Part shown: positions 58,235-64,000 of the stretch, one piece after another
Layout of the letters: each line of letters starts with the position of its first letter
Position numbering within the stretch: position 1 is the stretch's first letter
NCBI RefSeq assembly: GCF_029227915.1
Contig: NC_079875.1
Span: 29,140,001-29,204,000, forward strand
Length of the DNA stretch: 64,000 nt
From: Hydractinia symbiolongicarpus
Taxonomy: Eukaryota > Cnidaria > Hydrozoa > Anthoathecata > Hydractiniidae
Direction of reading: 5' to 3'
Made by a program: the position numbers and the translations under genes
Notes under the pieces: generated by a model
Told to the model about the DNA's origin: nothing
The model's input: only the letters and a program-made list of their open reading frames with translations
Databases searched by the model: none

Positions 58235-59520
58235 AAATGAAATGTGACATTTTCACAATGGTCCCCACAAGGCGTGTGTATCAATGGTGACGATTTAATA
58301 GATGGTTCCCAGAAGGCGTGTGTTTGAAATGTGACATATTCAAAATGGTCCCCACAAGGCGTGTGTATCAAATGTGACATTTTCAAAATGATCCCCACAA
58401 GGCTTATGTATCAAATGTGACATTTTCGCAATGGTCCCCACAAGGCGTGTGTATCAATGGTGACCATTTAATAGATGGTTCCCAGAAGGCGTGTGTTTGA
58501 AATGTGACATATTCAAAATGGTCCCCACAAGGCGTGTGTATCAAATGTGACATTTTCAAAATGATCCCCACAAGGCTGATGTATCAAATGTGACATTTTC
58601 AAAATGATCCCCAGAAGGCGTGTGTGCGAAATGTGACATATTCAAAATGGTCCCCACAAGGCGTGTGTGTCAAATGTGACATTTTCAAAATGATCCCCAC
58701 AAGGCATATTTATGTATCAAATGTTACATTTTCAAAATGATCCCGAGTAGGCGTGTGTGCGAAATGTGACATATTCAAATTGGTCCCCACAAGGCGTGTG
58801 TATCAAATGTGACATTTTCAAAATGGTCCCCACAAGGCGTATGTATGAAATGTGGCATTTTTAAAATGGTCCCGAGAAGGCGTGTCTCATTCAAATGCGA
58901 CCTTTACATAAATGGTCCTATAAGGAGTGTGTATCAATGTATCATTTACCGACTGATAGCCTTGTGGTAGAGCGTTCGCTTTCAGTGCGGGAGGTCTTGG
59001 GTTCAAACCCCGGCCGAGTCATGCCAGAGATTATAAAAGTGTGAATCTATTATTTCTGCTTAGCGCTCAGCATGAGAATAGGATTGATATCTTAGGCGGT
59101 TGTCTAGTTGAGCGATTGCTGTGCTTCCACGACTTTCGTAGCTCAAATGGGAGCTTTAAATGCGCTAGGACCCCCTTCGCAGGACCCTCGTTGATAGCAG
59201 TACCAATAGGAACGGAAGAGGCTATCCTGGGTAAATAATAGTAATAATAATAATAATAATAATAATAGTAATAAGATAACATTCTCATAAATGGTCCACA
59301 CAAGGCGTGTGTGTCAAAAATAACGTTTTCATAAATGGTCCCCAAAAGGTGTGTGTGTCAAAAATAACGTTTTCATAAATGGTCCCCATTAGGCGTGTGT
59401 GTCGTTATTATGAATGGGCCTTAGGATTGTGTGTTAAAAGTAAGATTTTCATAAATGTTCCCCAGAAGGCGTGTATGTTAAAGGTGATGTTTTCATAAAT
59501 GGGCCCTAAGCGTGCATGTT
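58235..59520. repeat. 43-bp minisatellite with higher-order structure
   Basis: The unit is about TCAAATGTGACATTTTCAAA plus ATGGTCCCCACAAGGCGTGTGTA. Copies are diverged. A block of four units near 58.24 kb recurs near 58.42 kb, about 180 bases apart, so blocks were copied as well as single units. The array is split by a SINE at 58951-59275. Units right of the SINE differ (CAAAAATAACGTTTTCATAAATGG), so the two sides have evolved apart. Inverse-orientation copies of the GTGGGGACC part occur at 60523 and 60579. Confidence 0.9.
58951..59275 (+). repeat. tRNA-derived SINE with (TAA)n tail
   Basis: The tRNA-like head has an A-box region TAGCCTTGTGGTAGAGCG and B box GGTTCAAACCC (59000-59010), then CCGGCCGAGTCATGCC. 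The body contains CTGCTTAGCGCTCAGCAT (59056-59073) and CGCTAGGACCCCCTTCGC. It ends in a TAA-rich tail at 59233-59275. It is inserted in the 43-bp minisatellite. The open frames here are SINE translations. Confidence 0.8.
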
Positions 59521-59529
59521 AAATGTTTT

Positions 59530-60480
59530 TGTGAGATATATAACAATAGGCAGTAGAGTTTGGTTGTCACTATGGGATAACGATGAGTTAAGCATAGTGA
59601 GACCGCTAAGACTTCAGCCCATAGTGTGAACGTAAAAGTACCTACTTAATCACAGCTGAACTCATCGTTAGCAGAAAAGTGCCACGAATTCCTAGAAATC
59701 ATATTTGCTCCGTGGCTAAATTTATTCTCAAGGAGCAAATTTTGGCGGGAAGAAAATTTGGTCGAAGGAAAATTTGGCGGAATTAGCGAAATTTAATTTG
59801 GCGGATACCAAAAAATATCACATTTGGCAGATAACGAAAATAACTAATTTTGAAGGAACTTTTTACATTAATAACTTAGATGAAAAAGAAAGTCGCTCGT
59901 CGCCAATACCGTCGTCAATTATAATCTTCTCATGCAAGAGCTTTGGGGACGAGAATTTCTTGCAGAAACACGAAGAAATCGACGGATAGCGAAAAAAATA
60001 TCATTTCGGCAGGGATTTAAATTGACAGACTGTAATAAAGTTTAATTTGGGAGGAATTTAATTTAGCGGATTTTTTGTTAAATCTGCCAATTCCGCCAAG
60101 TTTTTTTACGCCAAAATTTGTCCCCTTTAAGATAATAAAATAAGATAAAAATTTCTAAAATTAATAACGCGCAGAAATATGCTCCATTCACAATTTTTAT
60201 GATTTATAGCGGAAATTAATACGAGTAATATTTAGTGGTCCTTTAGGGCATATTATCTCAAGTCAAAAAATTAAATAAGAAAGGGCCAGGGATTTGGATT
60301 GGGTCCGTCGTAAACCGAACGTTCTGTAAATACGAAAGCAGCAGATTGCGCTTAGTCAGCACTTTTGCCGTAAACAAATTTTCAAAATGACAACAAGTAT
60401 GGCGAAGTTCAAGAAAAACGAAGAAAAAAAGCAGAGCCTTTAAAAGTCATGAAAACATATGCACATATCCCGTGTTATTT
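59530..60480. other. No gene; diverged AATTTGGCGGA repeats
   Basis: AATTTGGCGGA and variants recur on both strands between about 59.74 and 60.12 kb (AAATTTGGCGGAATT, TTTGGCGGATACC, the inverse TTCCGCCAAG). This indicates an old inverted or tandem repeat. The frame at 59774-59989 crosses it and is not a gene. Confidence 0.5.
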
Positions 60481-60599
60481 GCACAACTTCGATTGTGACC
60501 ATTGTGAAATTTAACACACGGTCTTGTGGGGACCATAGGTAGCATGGTTGGGATTGATGTGTAAATTTACACACATGCCTTGTGGGGACCGTTCGAATT

Positions 60600-63500
60600 A
60601 CGAGGAATCGAACACCATGTTGCAGTACATATTCGCGACTTCACTTTCATCTCTGACAGTCGGAAAACTAAAAGATTGAGGAACTCAAGGTATGATATTT
60701 TTACTTTCCAACTGGTTCTCTAGGCAGCCTTTTTTACGCTTCCTTTTTTCTGCTGAAAATTGACTTTAAGATGAATTTTTTCCCTTTAATATATAGCTAG
60801 CTATAACTAACTACAAGCTAACTGGCAAGCTAAGTATTTTATTTAAGTCATGGCAGTTAAGTTACTCTTGAGTTACTATGCAATTATAATACAAGGACAA
60901 GAATTTCTTATTTATCCATCTTCAAGTTTATGTTAATTTTCGAGGCATGTTGCCAGCTAGCTTCAAAAGCAAGTGCATATAGAAATTTTATTTTTTAGAG
61001 TGGACATGATTATATTGTGTATTTGTCTATCTGAGTTGCAGCTTTTATATGATATATAACCAAGATTTTTCTGTACTAATTTCAAAGTTGCTCCATATTT
61101 TTTACACAATAAAAAAATAGCGGCAGTTTGATCTTGCCTTGTACAGTCAGGGAAAACTTTTAAATATACTGTTGCAGTATAAATAGTATATATACCTTTA
61201 AATTGAACACCCAGTACAGCTTAAGGAAATTACAGTGTAAATATGCTGGGTTAAACTTTGAATGCTAATATATTGCTTTTATTCCCTAGGGGCTGGTTTG
61301 TTTTTTTAATAGAAGGAGTATCTTAAAATTTAGCATTGTACGCAAAACCATGTTTATTTAACAAACGATTAATAAGATAGCATGCTTTCAGCCAAGGTAA
61401 AGGAATAATTGATTCAAAGTTGTTTCTTGCGAAAACGAGATATTTTTGAAATGGAAGTCGTGACTATCAGAAGAAGTAACATAAAAGGTTACCACTGATT
61501 TAAAATAATGCTGTTCGACTTTTTGTTTTTTTGCTGTTGTAGTGCCGTTATATAACATCACAACAACGGCAAAAATTTAATATAAATTGTCGACGCCATA
61601 ATTTTAAGGTTCTTATATATATAAGTCACAAGTACTTTAGGCTTTTGTTGAAAATTTTAATACCACACTGCAGTTTGTCACCATTGCCTGTATATGCGGT
61701 TTTGGTTAAATGAAAGCAAGATGGATATTGCCACCTATTTAAGCATGTGTTCCCTACATCAAATTTTTTTATTGCTTTAAAATAATTGGAGGTGGGCACA
61801 CATACTTACTTCCGCACACCAAAAGAAAGACGAGACTTAGTGCGTGAATTTTGAAGTATTTTGTTTTTAATGGTTTAAATATATAAGTGATTTGCTTCCT
61901 ATAGGATGTACCAGTTGCTTAATTGATACTTAACAGCATATAGTAACGGCATATTTGAAAGTTTTCCCTGACTGTTGTATTATATTTTTAAAATATATGT
62001 CCCAGAAGCAGCTACCACAGTCTTTCTAATTCATTTTTCTCACGTTAATTCAGTAAAAATCTGTTGACCTAAAATTTAATTTGCCTATACCTGCTTTGTA
62101 CACCATCAATAATTGCAGAGAATTGTTATGGATTAGGATTTGTAAATTTCTGTAGCTGAAGCTCTGTATATATTCGGTTGATTAATGAGCTCCATAGTGT
62201 TTTAACAAAGACAATATATATTTAGGAAGAAAAATTGTTGCCTGTGAAAGTACTGAATAGGCGTTATGTTCAGCTTTTTGTTAATATTGTATGAGAATGT
62301 GAATAAAATGTGTATAAAACAGGTTTTTTACCAATCCTGAAACAACTAAAGTATACCTTAAGGTATACCTTTTGAGCTTGGTTTTATAAATCGTGATATT
62401 TTTGGCAATAGTAAATGGAGGTTTTTTTATTCATACATTACTAAAAAGCATTTTTAAACACCTATATAATGGTATAAATATAATGTAAAGCTTTTCAAAG
62501 AATTGTGAAAGATGTATGTAAAACGATTTATTGTTCTTCACAAAGTCCCAGTTTTTTATTTATTTTACTTTTTTCAAAAATGCTATTTTTTAAGCTAAAC
62601 TCTATATATAGAGAACATCTTAAGGATACAAATTTATCGTGGAAGAAATTCTTGCAGATAACCACATTTTCTTCCACGAATAATTAGTGAGGTACAAATT
62701 ATTTGCTGAAAAAAATGTGGTAGACAGTTTATTTTTTAGCAAAACAAAGTATGGAAACCAATGAAATGACAACAAAGTTATAAAGTTATTGTCTAAATTA
62801 CTAATATGTATATTAAAATTCAAATATCTGAAATAATATTGAACTCCGACACCAAATTACGCTTGCTACAGTATAAAATATGTGTTCAGTTTACGACACC
62901 TAATTTATTTCTTTTTTTTCTCATAGAATCCCAGTTTTCAATTATCAATCTTAATGGCTTGTAGACAGGTTAGGCTTAGATCAGTGATGAAATGCTCTAC
63001 ATGCTGTAATTATATATATGACTGATTTTAATTTTTTGATACCACTACCCGGTTTTATAAAAATGTAAAATGTGAATACCGTTTGATTGGCGGAAGTGTT
63101 ATTGTACAACGTATTTTATCAATATCGATAAAAGGAAAATTTTTTTTTGATTTATTGAAAAAAAATAGATTTTTAGGAAGTTATCAGAACCGTGAAAATC
63201 TTAATTCGAAAATAATCCCAACTATTATTCACAAATCACTCTCAAATTCATGATATTGCTATTACTAATATTTTTATTCCGATTGATATATCGCCTGAAA
63301 GATCGTAAATTAGGGGATATTTTATTGAAAAAGATTTTTACTGCTTTCCTTTATGCGGCCTATAGCCTTCTCTTGAGACACTGATTATTGAGAAACATTT
63401 TACATAATTTTAAACTACTGCTGTTTTTGGTAAAATCAGAGTGAAATCTCCACGGTATATACATTTTTTTATCAGAATCCAGTTTATAGGAATGTTGAAT

Positions 63501-64000
63501 CTGAAATTTTGCCAAGAATTTTTTTTAAAGATTATAAGAACAAAATCAAGCAAATTTACATTTACTACTAAGAAAAATTTTCTTTTTACAGTAGCTGCCG
63601 CTTAACTCGATTTTGGGCTATTTAAACTTTTTTTGATTTCCTAAGGGTTTTGCTTATCAAACTCTTTGTAATTACGCCGGATAACCCGAATACAGTTTAA
63701 CTCAATCTATATTTTTTGTCTCCTAATAACTCGATAACTACAAAAAATAATGTAAAAATAAAGCAAAAAGCACAATTTACTGCTTTTAAAACAACTAAAA
63801 AACACATTGTTCGTTCTTCTTTAAGATTGTCTTGTGCACTCTATCTCCAATGAAATAAAATTTAATAAGATTAAACTTTTTGGGCATAGTCTTAATATGA
63901 GTATTTTAATATTGTAGGGTCGCAGAAAGAGAGCCAAAATCGATCATAATGAAGTGGCAGTGACTCATGTAACGAAAGGTGTAGATCAGGACGGGCTGAG
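60600..64000 (+). CDS. Start of an unknown gene, runs off the right edge
   Basis: Three exons are inferred. An untranslated first exon ends at 60689 (CTCAAG|GTATGA). The second, 62927-62968, follows a strong acceptor (CTTTTTTTTCTCATAG) and holds ATG at 62954, encoding MACRQ, with donor CAG|GTTAGG. The third runs from 63918 (TTGTAG|GGTCGC) to the window edge in phase. The first 32 residues start MACRQGRRKRAKIDH and continue without a stop; GRRKRAK looks like a nuclear localisation signal. No domain is recognisable yet. The first-exon ATG at about 60613 reads only a short frame. Promoter motifs were not assigned; two copies of CTTGTGGGGACC lie just upstream of the first exon. Confidence 0.45.
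62637..62679. repeat. 11-bp inverted repeat
   Basis: TCGTGGAAGAA (62637-62647) and TTCTTCCACGA (62669-62679) with 21 bases between. Probably part of an interspersed repeat in the intron of the right-edge gene. Confidence 0.6.
63592..63800. mobile_element. Possible pogo/Tigger-like fragment
   Basis: After TA, the sequence CAGTAGCTGCCGCTTAACTC and later GGATAACCCGAA, AGTTTAACTCAAT and TAATAACTCGATAAC resemble the TTAACTCGA-type ends of pogo/Tigger elements. The opposite end was not found. It lies in the last intron before 63918. Confidence 0.3.

Noticed and set aside
59041-59238. 65-residue ORF and its antisense partner
   Set aside because: Both are translations of the SINE body and TAA tail.

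Overview
The window looks like AT-rich nuclear DNA from an early-branching animal, most likely a hydrozoan-type cnidarian. The reasons are split genes with GT-AG introns and very small exons, and a typical mix of mobile elements: a CR1/L2-like LINE with a 2A peptide, DIRS, Penelope, Helitron, hAT, Harbinger and piggyBac-type sequences, and tRNA-derived SINEs. The species assignment is an inference. Most long open frames in the window are transposon remnants. The real host genes are split into exons too small to stand out as ORFs, and I rebuilt them by matching splice sites and reading phase.

Region by region. 1-3.3 kb: a plus-strand LINE (2A, PHD finger, endonuclease, RT) with two in-frame TGA codons. 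3.6-13.8 kb: a minus-strand gene of at least 15 coding exons for an SH3/SH2-type signalling protein, running off the left edge; SINEs and other repeats sit in its introns. 13.8-28 kb: repeat-rich DNA with a 20-bp perfect satellite, an integrase remnant with a 33-bp repeat, a diverged repeat field, a hAT (THAP12-like) pseudogene, a 280-bp tandem array and a TTAA-flanked MITE. 29.1-35.1 kb: a minus-strand five-exon gene for a compact SET-domain protein of KMT5A-like type, complete from ATG to stop (184 codons), with a Penelope fragment and a LINE fragment in its introns. 37.9-38.6 kb: a tRNA-like SINE head followed by 14 short hairpins whose arms differ but stay complementary. 38.7-43.9 kb: unassigned, with one possible terminal exon and a dispersed repeat. 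43.9-48.0 kb: a decayed minus-strand DIRS element (gag, RT-RNase H, tyrosine recombinase).

48-53.5 kb: a Penelope RT remnant with a hammerhead-like end, and a Harbinger transposase remnant interrupted by a 137-bp non-autonomous Helitron. 54-60.6 kb: an 18-bp satellite, another mini-Helitron, and a 43-bp minisatellite carrying a SINE. 60.6-64 kb: the probable start of a plus-strand gene running off the right edge.

No operon-like cooperation is visible. The three host genes (SH3/SH2, SET, and the right-edge gene) look independent, and the rest is layered transposon history. The features most worth a second look are the covarying hairpin array at 38 kb, the loss of the phosphotyrosine-binding arginine in both SH2-like segments, the Helitron-in-Harbinger nesting, and a dispersed motif (CTTRTGGGGAC) shared by several unrelated repeats.
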